Under the pieces are notes generated by a model, which had not been told where the DNA came from, searched no databases, and saw only the letters and a program-made list of their open reading frames with translations. This document shows, one piece after another, positions 17,247-24,765 of a DNA stretch of 24,825 bases. Origin of the DNA: Rhodobiaceae bacterium (GTDB taxonomy: Bacteria > Pseudomonadota > Alphaproteobacteria > Rhizobiales > TMED25); the NCBI GenBank assembly GCA_002704755.1, contig PAHC01000006.1:1-24825 (forward strand), in the 5' to 3' direction. Each line of letters opens with the position of its first letter. The stretch's first letter is position 1. The position numbers were made by a program, and so were the translations under genes.

Positions 17247-20200
17247 CTGCAGCCACTTGTTGCACCACATGTATCACATTTTAGACATGTTCCATTTCTA
17301 ACCATCGTAAAATTAGCACACTCATCACAGGAAACACCTTCATATCCTTTTATACGCGCTTCATTTATAAGATCATTTTTGTCCAATGTCTGTTCAACTT
17401 CTTCACTAATTTGCACTGCCTCTCCAACAGTGTTAGTTTCAGTTACATTTTCTTTGTTTACACTAACGCTAGATGCAGTTGCTGTAAGAATATCATTTGT
17501 TCCTGTGAGTTGAAGATCAGCTGATGGTAGAATGAATAAATTATTATTTTTACTTCTACCGTAGCCTGTACTTATGTACTTGGTTGCAGGCGCTGGGTGA
17601 TCAAGCTCTCCATTTCCTATTGTATCGGGCGAAATAGTACTTGGGTCTACATGTGCCAGATCATTTCTTTCAAGGTAAGATATTGCAAGCTCTCTGAAAA
17701 TATAGTCTAATACAGAGGTTGCATTTTTAATAGTATCATTGCCTTGCACAAGCCCGGCTGGCTCGAAACGTGTAAAGGTAAAAGAGTCAACATATTCGTC
17801 TAATGGAACACCGTATTGTAATCCAAGAGAAATTGCTATTGCGAAATTGTTCATAAGAGATCTAAATGCCGCGCCTTCTTTATGCATATCTATAAAGATT
17901 TCTCCAATTCTTCCGTCATCATATTCACCAGTTCTTAGATAAACTTTGTGACCACCTACGACTGCTTTTTGGGTATAACCTTTTCTTCTATGGGGTAATT
18001 TTTCTCTTTCTCTTCTTTCTGCTATTTCTATGATTTTTTCAACTGTGGTTTCTGCAGATGGTTGTTCTACATCATCATCTGACTCTTCGTCAAGAATCTG
18101 AGCATTTAATGGCTGAGATAGCTTGGAGCCATCCCTATATAAAGCATTCGCTTTTAATCCTAGTTGCCATGATTTAAGATAAGCATTCTTACAATCTTCT
18201 ACTGAGGCTGAGTTTGGCATATTAATTGTTTTTGATATCGCTCCAGAGATGAATGGTTGAGCAACTGATAACATTAAAATGTGGCTATCGACAGATAATG
18301 CTCTTTTTCCTGTTCGCCCACAAGGATTTGCACAATCAAAAACATTCAAGTGTTCGTCTTTTATACTTGGTGCCCCTTCTATGGTCATTGCACCACAGCA
18401 GTAAATATTTGCATCGAGGATTTCTTTATTTGAGAACCCAATATGCGTTAGAAGATCAAAAGAAAAATCATTAAGTTGATCATCACTAATCTTCAGCACA
18501 TCTTTACAAAATGTTTCACCAAGAGTCCACTTATTGAATACAAACTTTATATCAAAGGCATTATTTAGTTGTTGTTCAACTGCATCCAATTGCTCCTTCT
18601 TAAAACCCTTTTCAATAAGCTTTTCATGATTGATACCAGGTGCATTCTTAAGTGTGTTTAGGCCTACTGCATAATCAACAATATTGTTTATTGCATTATC
18701 TCCGTACCCAAGTGATTTAAGGGCTTCTGGGACAGCTCTATTTATAATTTTAAAATATCCACCACCTGCTAACTTCTTAAATTTTACGAGAGCAAAATCT
18801 GGTTCAATGCCAGTCGTATCACAATCCATTACAAGACCAATAGTTCCCGTTGGGGCAATCACAGTAGTTTGAGCATTTCTGTATCCAAATTTTTCTCCCA
18901 ACTCAAGGGCATCATCCCATGATTTAATTGCTTCTGATAGAAGGGTTTTATCTTTTATATTAACATGATCTAATGGAACAGGATTTGTTGAAAGTTCTAA
19001 ATAGTTTTCTTTATTACCATATGCAGCATTTCTATGATTTGAAATTACCCTTAGCATATGTTTGGAATTTCTTTTGTAGTCAGGGAAGGGGCCTTGTTCA
19101 GATGCCATCTCAGCAGATGTCTTGTAGGCAATTCCAGTCATTAAGGCTGTTACAGCTCCACAGATTGCTCTTCCTTCATCAGAATCATAAGCAATTCCAC
19201 TTGTCATTAGATAGCCACCGATGTTTGCATAGCCAAGCCCAAGAGTTCTGTACTCATAGGATAGCCTTGCTATATTTTTTGATGGGAATTGTGCCATAAG
19301 AACAGATATTTCAAGAACCATTGTCCAAAGTCTTACTGTATGAATGAATTCACTTGTTTTAAAACTACCATCTTGATTCCTAAATTTGATCAAATTTATT
19401 GATGCCAAATTACACGCTGTATCATCAAGAAACATATATTCTGAGCATGGGTTGGATGCTCTAATTTCACCACCTTCGGGGCAAGTATGCCAGTCGTTAA
19501 TGGTTGTGTGAAACTGAAGTCCAGGATCTGCAGATGCCCATGCCGCATATCCAATTTGTTCCCATAGATCTGATGCTTTCATGGTTTTGATAGGTGAATT
19601 GTCTCTTCTTGATCGCAGGTGCCAATCATCACCGTTCTGAAGCGCTTTTATAAACTCATCAGTTAATCTAACTGTATTATTTGAATTTTGTCCTGCAACT
19701 GTCAGGTATGCTTCAGAGTCCCAATCAGTATCATATGTCTCAAACGCCATTGAAGTATAGCCTTGTTCAGCAAATTGTATTGCGCGTTTTATATAATTTT
19801 CTGGAACATGAAGTTTTCTTGCATTTATAATTTCTTTTTTTAATGCTGGATTCTTTTTCGGATCAAAGCAATCCTTATCTGAGCCTTCACAATTTACACA
19901 TGCCTTCAGTATTAAGTTCAGATGCTTTGCACAAATTTTAGAGCCTGTAACAAGTGCTGCAACTTTCTTCTCTTCCTTTACTTTCCAGTCTATAAATTCT
20001 TCTATATCTGGATGGTCGATGTCTACCACAACCATTTTAGCAGCTCTTCTAGTTGTGCCACCAGATTTAATTGCACCAGCTGAGCGATCACCAATTTTCA
20101 AAAAGCTCATAAGCCCAGATGATTTTCCGCCACCTGATAAACTTTCACCGTCACCGCGGATTTTTGAGAAGTTGGAACCTGTACCTGATCCATATTTGAA

Positions 20201-20851
20201 AAGTCTTGCCTCTCTTGTCCATAGATCCATTATCCCACCTTCATTTACAAGATCATCTTCAATCGATTGAATAAAGCATGCATGTGGTTGTGGATGTTCG
20301 TATGCTGATGATGATTGGGTTAATTTTTTACTTTTATAGTCAATGTAAAAATGACCTTGACCTGGTCCATCTATGCCGTATGCCCAGTGTAACCCTGTAT
20401 TAAACCACTGCGGACTGTTTGGTGCACACATTTGACTAGCCAAGATGTATCTAAGTTCATCAAAGTAATTTTTGGCATCATTTTCTGTATCAAAATATTT
20501 GCCTTTCCATCCCCAATAAGTCCATGTACCAGCAAGTCTATCGAATACTTGTTTTGAACTAGTTTCTGAACCCATCTTGGTATCATCTGATTCGGGAATA
20601 CTTCTCCATAACCAGCTTGGTACATCATTTTCTTCAACTTTTTTTAATTTAGCTGGAACGCCAGCTCGTCTAAAGTATTTTTGAGCTATAATATCAGCAG
20701 CAACTTGACTCCAATTTTCAGGAACTTCTAGGTCATCGAGTTGGAAAACAATTGATCCATCAGGATTTTTAATTTGACTAGATGTTTTTATAAATTTTAT
20801 ATTTTTGTATGGTGATTCATTATCTTTTGTAAAACATCTTTCTATCTTCAT
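17243..20851 (-). CDS. nrdJ: Vitamin B12-dependent (class II) ribonucleoside-diphosphate reductase
   Basis: NrdJ makes deoxynucleotides using adenosylcobalamin to generate a thiyl radical, so it works with or without oxygen. The 1202-residue protein has the alphaproteobacterial long form. C469 in NPCSEY is the radical cysteine; C192 (HACFIQ) and C480 (TACNLASINL) form the redox pair, and the 11-residue spacing between C469 and C480 is the family spacing. A TSCPD-type domain follows (about 965-1075). The C-terminus is a cysteine cluster with CDEC, CLKCDTC and a final GCS, the part that accepts electrons from thioredoxin and may bind zinc. A strong purine-rich ribosome-binding site (two AGAGGA-like runs) precedes the ATG. 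It is monocistronic and divergent from the complex I subunit gene. The organism must therefore make or import B12. Confidence 0.97.
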   Translation of the reverse strand: MKIERCFTKDNESPYKNIKFIKTSSQIKNPDGSIVFQLDDLEVPENWSQVAADIIAQKYFRRAGVPAKLKKVEENDVPSWLWRSIPESDDTKMGSETSSKQVFDRLAGTWTYWGWKGKYFDTENDAKNYFDELRYILASQMCAPNSPQWFNTGLHWAYGIDGPGQGHFYIDYKSKKLTQSSSAYEHPQPHACFIQSIEDDLVNEGGIMDLWTREARLFKYGSGTGSNFSKIRGDGESLSGGGKSSGLMSFLKIGDRSAGAIKSGGTTRRAAKMVVVDIDHPDIEEFIDWKVKEEKKVAALVTGSKICAKHLNLILKACVNCEGSDKDCFDPKKNPALKKEIINARKLHVPENYIKRAIQFAEQGYTSMAFETYDTDWDSEAYLTVAGQNSNNTVRLTDEFIKALQNGDDWHLRSRRDNSPIKTMKASDLWEQIGYAAWASADPGLQFHTTINDWHTCPEGGEIRASNPCSEYMFLDDTACNLASINLIKFRNQDGSFKTSEFIHTVRLWTMVLEISVLMAQFPSKNIARLSYEYRTLGLGYANIGGYLMTSGIAYDSDEGRAICGAVTALMTGIAYKTSAEMASEQGPFPDYKRNSKHMLRVISNHRNAAYGNKENYLELSTNPVPLDHVNIKDKTLLSEAIKSWDDALELGEKFGYRNAQTTVIAPTGTIGLVMDCDTTGIEPDFALVKFKKLAGGGYFKIINRAVPEALKSLGYGDNAINNIVDYAVGLNTLKNAPGINHEKLIEKGFKKEQLDAVEQQLNNAFDIKFVFNKWTLGETFCKDVLKISDDQLNDFSFDLLTHIGFSNKEILDANIYCCGAMTIEGAPSIKDEHLNVFDCANPCGRTGKRALSVDSHILMLSVAQPFISGAISKTINMPNSASVEDCKNAYLKSWQLGLKANALYRDGSKLSQPLNAQILDEESDDDVEQPSAETTVEKIIEIAERREREKLPHRRKGYTQKAVVGGHKVYLRTGEYDDGRIGEIFIDMHKEGAAFRSLMNNFAIAISLGLQYGVPLDEYVDSFTFTRFEPAGLVQGNDTIKNATSVLDYIFRELAISYLERNDLAHVDPSTISPDTIGNGELDHPAPATKYISTGYGRSKNNNLFILPSADLQLTGTNDILTATASSVSVNKENVTETNTVGEAVQISEEVEQTLDKNDLINEARIKGYEGVSCDECANFTMVRNGTCLKCDTCGATSGCS

Positions 20852-20964
20852 TTTGTCCTCTTTCCTCTTAACGCAGACTTTCTAATTTAATTTTTTTGTT
20901 TGTCATGTCCACATCTAATTTTAAAAAATATCACTTTTTAACAGGGTTTTAAATTTATACACAG

Positions 20965-20980
20965 ACACTATAAGTAGTAC
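20965..20980. promoter_or_regulatory. NrdR-box-like site 1 upstream of nrdJ
   Basis: ACACTATAAGTAGTAC matches the NrdR-box consensus acaCwAtATaTwGtgt at 12 of 16 positions and keeps the diagnostic CTA...TAG core with four central bases. NrdR is the ATP/dATP-sensing repressor of ribonucleotide reductase genes. The site lies 114 bases before the nrdJ start. Its centre is 33 bases from that of the second site. Confidence 0.5.
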
Positions 20981-20997
20981 CTCTATAAAACACCCTA

Positions 20998-21013
20998 ACA
21001 CTACATATTGTTT
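20998..21013. promoter_or_regulatory. NrdR-box-like site 2 upstream of nrdJ
   Basis: ACACTACATATTGTTT matches the NrdR-box consensus at 14 of 16 positions, with the CTA...TTG core intact. NrdR boxes typically occur as tandem pairs with a 15-16 base linker; the linker here is 17 bases, slightly long but still close to three helical turns from centre to centre. Together with site 1 this suggests NrdR control of nrdJ. Confidence 0.6.
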
Positions 21014-21099
21014 GTTACTAAAACGTAAAAATTTCGTATTTTGTTATATTTTTTATGTTTTATGATAAAAATACTATGTGTTTGTTATAATATTTGTTA
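21011..21099 (+). repeat. Four copies of TTTGTTA in the nrdJ upstream region
   Basis: TTTGTTA occurs at 21011-21017, 21040-21046, 21081-21087 and 21093-21099, all in the same orientation. The spacing is irregular (29, 41 and 12 bases between starts). The third copy overlaps the extended -10 promoter and the first overlaps NrdR-like site 2. It may be a regulator motif or simple T-rich bias. Confidence 0.4.
21083..21091 (+). promoter_or_regulatory. Extended -10 promoter for the NDUFA12-mlaD-DUF2155 operon
   Basis: TGTTATAAT is a perfect extended -10 element (TGn followed by TATAAT). No good -35 hexamer lies 16-18 bases upstream, which is typical of extended -10 promoters. Transcription would start near 21098 and give a leader of about 70 bases before the ATG at 21171. 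Confidence 0.5.
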
Positions 21100-21101
21100 T
21101 T

Positions 21102-21122
21102 ACTTAATTATTAAGTTAACTT
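21102..21122. repeat. Nested palindromes just downstream of the predicted transcription start
   Basis: ACTTAAT-T-ATTAAGT (21102-21116) is a perfect inverted repeat with a one-base centre, and AAGTTAACTT (21113-21122) is a perfect 10-base palindrome sharing its right arm. Together they give three alternating half-sites immediately after the predicted start, an operator-like position. No known regulator is recognised. Confidence 0.4.
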
Positions 21123-21141
21123 GATTCTGTAATTGTATGAC

Positions 21142-21161
21142 AAGTAATTTGAAGTAATTTG
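21142..21161 (+). repeat. 10-base perfect tandem repeat
   Basis: AAGTAATTTG is repeated twice head to tail, ten bases before the ATG of the downstream gene. It includes an in-frame TTG at 21159, which is unlikely to be the true start. It is too short to identify a function. Confidence 0.5.
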
Positions 21162-21170
21162 ATAATTTAT

Positions 21171-21572
21171 ATGTTGAAATTTATAAAACAGTTATTCACT
21201 TGGTGGAATGGGCAAACAATATCTACACGTATATCAACTTCATTGTTTGGGCAAAAAGTTGGAGTAGATGAATTCGGTAATCAATACTATACAACCAAAT
21301 CTGATAGTAATAATAAGCAAACAAAAAGATGGGTTATTTACAATGGTTATGCTGATTCTTCAAAAGTTCCAGCAAAATGGCACTCTTGGTTGCACAATGT
21401 TGTAAATGAAGTGCCAAATGAAAATGCCAGTTCCCATAAATCTTGGATAAAAAGCCATACGCCAAATTTAACTGGTTCCTCATCGGCATATAGGCCTCTA
21501 GGTAGCCTTGGGAACAAAACAGGTGAGAATAAGAGCGAGAAAGATTATCAACCATGGAATCCATCAGAGTAA
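21171..21572 (+). CDS. NADH:ubiquinone oxidoreductase accessory subunit, NDUFA12 (B17.2) family
   Basis: NDUFA12 homologues are small supernumerary subunits of respiratory complex I found in Alphaproteobacteria and mitochondria. The protein (133 residues from ATG 21171) has the family core: FTWWNGQTISTRI, then GQKVGVDEFGNQYY and RWVIYNGYADSSKVPAKWHSWLH. The C-terminal tail is polar with YRPLGSLGNKTG and ends in a PWNP segment typical of the bacterial members. The frame extends four codons upstream to a TTG at 21159, but the ATG gives the usual N-terminus. It is ten bases before mlaD, and this gene trio ahead of acc genes recurs in Alphaproteobacteria. It provides good evidence for the taxonomic placement. 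Confidence 0.92.
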   Translation: MLKFIKQLFTWWNGQTISTRISTSLFGQKVGVDEFGNQYYTTKSDSNNKQTKRWVIYNGYADSSKVPAKWHSWLHNVVNEVPNENASSHKSWIKSHTPNLTGSSSAYRPLGSLGNKTGENKSEKDYQPWNPSE

Positions 21573-21582
21573 ATTGTAACAT

Positions 21583-22023
21583 ATGAGAAATAATCTACTT
21601 GAAAGTTTAATAGGTTTTGTTGTTATTATAATAGCTATTATTTTCTTTATTTATTCTTACTCAATGATGGGAAATAAGAATTCTTCACGAACATATGAAA
21701 TAACAGCAGTTTTTAATGAGGTCTCTGGTTTAATGTCAGGATCAGATGTACGCCTTTCGGGTATCAAAGTCGGATCCGTTACAACCCAAACACTAGATGG
21801 TGATTCATATGAAGCAGTAGTTAGTATGCAAATTAACAATGATATAAAAATACCAACAGATAGCAGTGCTAAAATTTCTGCAGAAGGGTTGCTTGGAGGA
21901 AATTATATTTCAATAGAACCAGGTGGATCTGATGAAATTCTAATGGATGGTGATGTTATTGAATTTACGCAGGGTTCAATTGATTTGATAGGCCTCTTAG
22001 GCAATGCTGTTTTTGGTTCCTAA
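21583..22023 (+). CDS. mlaD: MlaD: substrate-binding (MCE) protein of the Mla phospholipid transporter
   Basis: MlaD is an inner-membrane-anchored MCE-domain protein that carries phospholipid between outer and inner membrane. The 146-residue protein has one N-terminal membrane helix (about 8-27) and an MCE domain (about 38-115) with the hallmark GLMSGSDVRLSGIKVGSVT and a GLLGGNYISIEPGG loop. Length matches single-MCE MlaD. The usual partner genes mlaE and mlaF are not adjacent; in Alphaproteobacteria this mlaD copy is often found apart, next to NDUFA12, as here. It overlaps the DUF2155 gene by 20 bases, suggesting translational coupling. Confidence 0.94.
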   Translation: MRNNLLESLIGFVVIIIAIIFFIYSYSMMGNKNSSRTYEITAVFNEVSGLMSGSDVRLSGIKVGSVTTQTLDGDSYEAVVSMQINNDIKIPTDSSAKISAEGLLGGNYISIEPGGSDEILMDGDVIEFTQGSIDLIGLLGNAVFGS

Positions 22024-22450
22024 CAGAGAATTTAAAGGGTTATTTTTTAAATATAACCTAGTGGTATTGATAATTGTTTTTGTATTATCATCAAAAATAT
22101 TCGCTAATGAATTTGTCATAAATAAATATCAAAATTCTGTATTATTAATTTATGATACGATAAATTTAAAATCCGAAAGATTAACTATTCCTATAAATTC
22201 AAATGTAATTTTTGACGATTTAAATTTACGCGTGAATTCTTGCTATTCACTAGAAAATAATAGCTATGAATACATAAGCTTAATTGAAGCTCAAATAAAA
22301 ATTTCAAATGATCTTGAAGTCAATAAATATCTCGAATTACATAGTCATAAGCAATATCATAACACAGCGATTGAACACAGCTATTTGAATATAAAATTAA
22401 TAGAATGTAACAACGATGACAAAATAATCATCAATGATATTCAGGGATGA
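22004..22450 (+). CDS. DUF2155-family exported protein
   Basis: This 148-residue protein matches the alphaproteobacterial DUF2155 pattern; its biochemical function is not known. A hydrophobic export segment (about 15-34, ending in SSKIFANEF) is followed by a beta-rich domain. Two cysteines sit where the family has them: one in RVNSCYSL and one near the end in HSYLNIKLIEC, which resembles the HPVYDVWVLDC-type ending of relatives. They could form a disulfide in the periplasm. The ATG lies inside mlaD, so expression is tied to it. Its end overlaps the end of accC by ten bases. In many relatives a leucyl/phenylalanyl-tRNA transferase gene (aat) sits between this gene and accC; it is missing here. 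Confidence 0.78.
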   Translation: MLFLVPNREFKGLFFKYNLVVLIIVFVLSSKIFANEFVINKYQNSVLLIYDTINLKSERLTIPINSNVIFDDLNLRVNSCYSLENNSYEYISLIEAQIKISNDLEVNKYLELHSHKQYHNTAIEHSYLNIKLIECNNDDKIIINDIQG

Positions 22451-23793
22451 TTTTCTAAGTAATTTTCTAGCCAATGAATATTATAGTTGCCAGAAATAAT
22501 ATCCTCATTTTTTAATAAATCTTTGAATAACGGTAATGTAGTTTCAACACCCTCTATCACAAATTCATCTAGAGTCCTATTTAATTTATCGATACAATCT
22601 CTCCGATTGTTCCCAAAAACAATTAACTTACCAATCATACTATCATAGTATGGGGGGATGGTATAACCACTATAAGCACCACTATCAACTCTTACACCTG
22701 GTCCACCAGCTGGATGGTATGCAGTAATCTTTCCTGGTGATGGAATAAAAGTTTTAGGATTTTCTGCATTAATTCTGCATTCAATGGCGTGTCCTTTTAT
22801 TACGACATCCGCTTGTTTTTTTGATAGATTATATCCTGCAGCAATAGATATTTGTTCTTTGACGAGGTCACAATCGGTAATAATTTCTGTGATTGGGTGT
22901 TCAACTTGTAATCGCGTATTCATTTCAATGAAATAAAATTTATTATCTTCATATAAGAATTCAATTGTTCCTGCGCCGTGGTATCCTAATTTTGATATTG
23001 CGGATGATGCAATCTCACCTATTTCCTCTCTTTTTAATGCATCAATTACTGGAGAGGTGGCTTCTTCTAAAACTTTTTGGTTTCTTCTTTGTAAGGAGCA
23101 ATCTCTTTCACCAAGATGGATGGCGTTACCATTCTTGTCTCCCAAAATTTGTATTTCAATGTGTCTTGGTGTTTCTAAATATTTTTCAATATATACAGTG
23201 TCATCTCCAAATGAAGCTTTAGCTTCAATCTTTGCCATATTAAAAGCTTCTTCAAGTTCATTTTGACTTTTGGCTATTTTCATACCTTTTCCACCCCCTC
23301 CGGAGGATGCCTTGATGAGGACAGGAAAGCCAATATCTTTAGCTATTTTTTTTGCGTGATTTAAATCTTCAATTTTCCCATTTGAACCAGGGACAACAGG
23401 TATTCCTAGATTTGATACTGTTTCTTTTGCAGTGATTTTATCACCCATAATGTTAATATGTTCAGATGTTGGGCCAATAAATGTTATGTTATGGGCTTCA
23501 AGTATCTCTGCGAAGTGAGCATTTTCAGACAAAAAACCATATCCAGGATGAACCGCTTCAGCTCCTGTGATTTCACAAGCTGAAATTATGGCTGGGATAT
23601 TTAGATAGCTATTTACCGCTTGAGGGGGGCCAACACAAACGCTTTCATCAGCTAATTTTACATGCATTGCATCGCTATCTGCAGTAGAATGAACGGCAAC
23701 AGTTTGAATTCCAAGTTCTTTACATGCTCTCTGAATTCTAACTGCAATTTCCCCACGATTTGCAATAAGCACTTTATTAAAATATTTTTTCAT
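22441..23793 (-). CDS. accC: Acetyl-CoA carboxylase, biotin carboxylase subunit
   Basis: AccC uses ATP and bicarbonate to carboxylate biotin on AccB, the first half of malonyl-CoA formation. The 450-residue protein is full length. It starts with the conserved KVLIANRGEIAVRI and has the ATP-grasp glycine-rich loop KASSGGGGKGMKIA (about 161-174), the HLGERDCSLQRRNQKVLEEA segment and the catalytic EMNTRLQVEHPITE. Its start overlaps the accB stop by four bases, so the two subunits are made from one message. Its stop region overlaps the DUF2155 gene on the other strand by ten bases. The carboxyltransferase subunits AccA and AccD are not in the window. Confidence 0.97.
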   Translation of the reverse strand: MKKYFNKVLIANRGEIAVRIQRACKELGIQTVAVHSTADSDAMHVKLADESVCVGPPQAVNSYLNIPAIISACEITGAEAVHPGYGFLSENAHFAEILEAHNITFIGPTSEHINIMGDKITAKETVSNLGIPVVPGSNGKIEDLNHAKKIAKDIGFPVLIKASSGGGGKGMKIAKSQNELEEAFNMAKIEAKASFGDDTVYIEKYLETPRHIEIQILGDKNGNAIHLGERDCSLQRRNQKVLEEATSPVIDALKREEIGEIASSAISKLGYHGAGTIEFLYEDNKFYFIEMNTRLQVEHPITEIITDCDLVKEQISIAAGYNLSKKQADVVIKGHAIECRINAENPKTFIPSPGKITAYHPAGGPGVRVDSGAYSGYTIPPYYDSMIGKLIVFGNNRRDCIDKLNRTLDEFVIEGVETTLPLFKDLLKNEDIISGNYNIHWLENYLENHP

Positions 23794-24266
23794 TCAATTT
23801 CGATAATATTTTCACCAAATTCTATTGGCTGACCGTCATTCACAAGAATATTTTTAACTGTACCAGACTCTGTGCTTGGAATTGTATTAAAAGTCTTCAT
23901 TGCTTCAATTATAATAATTGGATCACCCTTGTTAACTCTACTTCCAACCTGAATAAATGGTTTGCTTCCGGGTTCGGGTGATAAGTAACACGTTCCAACC
24001 ATTGGAGATTTAACAAATTTTTTAGAAGATGTTTCTGATTTATTAATTTCTGGAACAGATTCAACATCTTGATTGCTGTGTGGGTTGTTTGCAATTATTG
24101 TTGGCTGCAATTGTGCTTGAGCTATATTATTGATTTGACCTGATTGGTTTTGAACTCTGATACGAGTTCCTTCTTTTTCGATTTCAATTTCGTGAAGACT
24201 TTCTTCGTTTATTATTAGAGATAATTCACGAATTATTTCAATTTCATCTAGTGGTTTCTTAGCCAT
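23790..24266 (-). CDS. accB: Acetyl-CoA carboxylase, biotin carboxyl carrier protein
   Basis: AccB carries the biotin that AccC carboxylates. The 158-residue protein has an N-terminal helical segment (about 1-40, with the usual EIEKEGTRIRV strand after it) and a flexible linker (about 41-80). The C-terminal biotinyl domain has K124 in the motif EAMKT, the biotinylated lysine. The linker is rich in Asn, Gln and Ser rather than the Ala/Pro usual in high-G+C relatives, consistent with the AT bias. The protuberant thumb region (CYLSPEPGSKPF) typical of AccB is present. It overlaps aroQ upstream by eight bases and accC downstream by four. Confidence 0.97.
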   Translation of the reverse strand: MAKKPLDEIEIIRELSLIINEESLHEIEIEKEGTRIRVQNQSGQINNIAQAQLQPTIIANNPHSNQDVESVPEINKSETSSKKFVKSPMVGTCYLSPEPGSKPFIQVGSRVNKGDPIIIIEAMKTFNTIPSTESGTVKNILVNDGQPIEFGENIIEIE

Positions 24267-24717
24267 TTTTTTTGCTTATCCTCATTAGTTTTGCCATAGC
24301 ATGAACTGCCAATTCATACCCATGGTCTGATAGACCAATAATAATCCCATTTACTACATTTGATAAAAAGGATTTATGTCGAAATTCTTCCCTTTTATGA
24401 ATGTTGGATAGATGGACTTCTATGGATGGAGATTTGGATGTTTTTAGTGCATCATGAATTGCTATTGAAGTGTGGGTGTATGCACCTGCATTTATGATTA
24501 TTCCATGACTTTCTGCGGTTGATTGTATTAAATCAATTATCTCACTTTCATCATTAGACTGGAAGAAATCTATGCTAATTGAATACTCACGTGCCACATT
24601 ATCACAAACTACTCTGATCTCATCGAGAGTTTTGTCTCCATAATGTTCAGGTTCTCTTTTGCCCAGCAGATTTAAATTGGGTCCATTAATTATAACGATT
24701 TTATTATCTTGTCCCAT
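24259..24717 (-). CDS. aroQ: 3-dehydroquinate dehydratase, type II
   Basis: AroQ converts 3-dehydroquinate to 3-dehydroshikimate in the shikimate pathway. The 152-residue protein is a complete type II enzyme with INGPNLNLLGKREPEHYG, including catalytic Y26 and the loop arginine R21. It also has N76 in INAGAYTHTS and H102 in VHLSN. Type II enzymes form dodecamers and use an enolate mechanism, unlike type I AroD. It is the first gene of aroQ-accB-accC, a common alphaproteobacterial operon, and is coupled to accB by an eight-base overlap. I see no distinct promoter in the 50 or so bases upstream, which are almost pure A and T. Confidence 0.97.
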   Translation of the reverse strand: MGQDNKIVIINGPNLNLLGKREPEHYGDKTLDEIRVVCDNVAREYSISIDFFQSNDESEIIDLIQSTAESHGIIINAGAYTHTSIAIHDALKTSKSPSIEVHLSNIHKREEFRHKSFLSNVVNGIIIGLSDHGYELAVHAMAKLMRISKKNG

Positions 24718-24765
24718 AATATATTTTTTAAACTGAAATTGATTAAATTTAAATTAATTATTTTA

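Larger units (their letters stand above)
20852..21170. other. Long divergent intergenic region between nrdJ and the NDUFA12-family gene
   Basis: This 319-base spacer is the only stretch without a gene longer than about 120 bases in the window. From left to right it holds the nrdJ leader and ribosome-binding site (20852-20964), two NrdR-box-like sites (20965-21013), four TTTGTTA repeats (21011-21099), a plus-strand extended -10 promoter (21083-21091), nested palindromes (21102-21122) and a 10-base tandem repeat (21142-21161). I see no B12-box or other cobalamin riboswitch pattern, no tRNA and no credible small ORF. Confidence 0.7.

Noticed and set aside
18973..19299. 108-codon plus-strand open frame antisense to nrdJ
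   Set aside because: It lies wholly inside a strongly conserved part of nrdJ, has a low-complexity His/Gln/Leu-rich translation and no ribosome-binding site. It is a shadow of the real gene.
17243..20851. Horizontal transfer of nrdJ
   Set aside because: Its composition looks only slightly less AT-rich than its neighbours, as expected for a conserved highly expressed gene, and there are no flanking repeats or mobile genes.
20852..20964. Possible cobalamin riboswitch in the nrdJ leader
   Set aside because: A B12-dependent enzyme invites this, but the 113-base leader is short, has no B12-box-like GCCACTG sequence and no G+C-rich stems.
21102..21122. Possible CtrA site (TTAA-N7-TTAA)
   Set aside because: The two TTAA words are eight bases apart rather than seven, and they are explained by the nested palindromes in AT-rich DNA.
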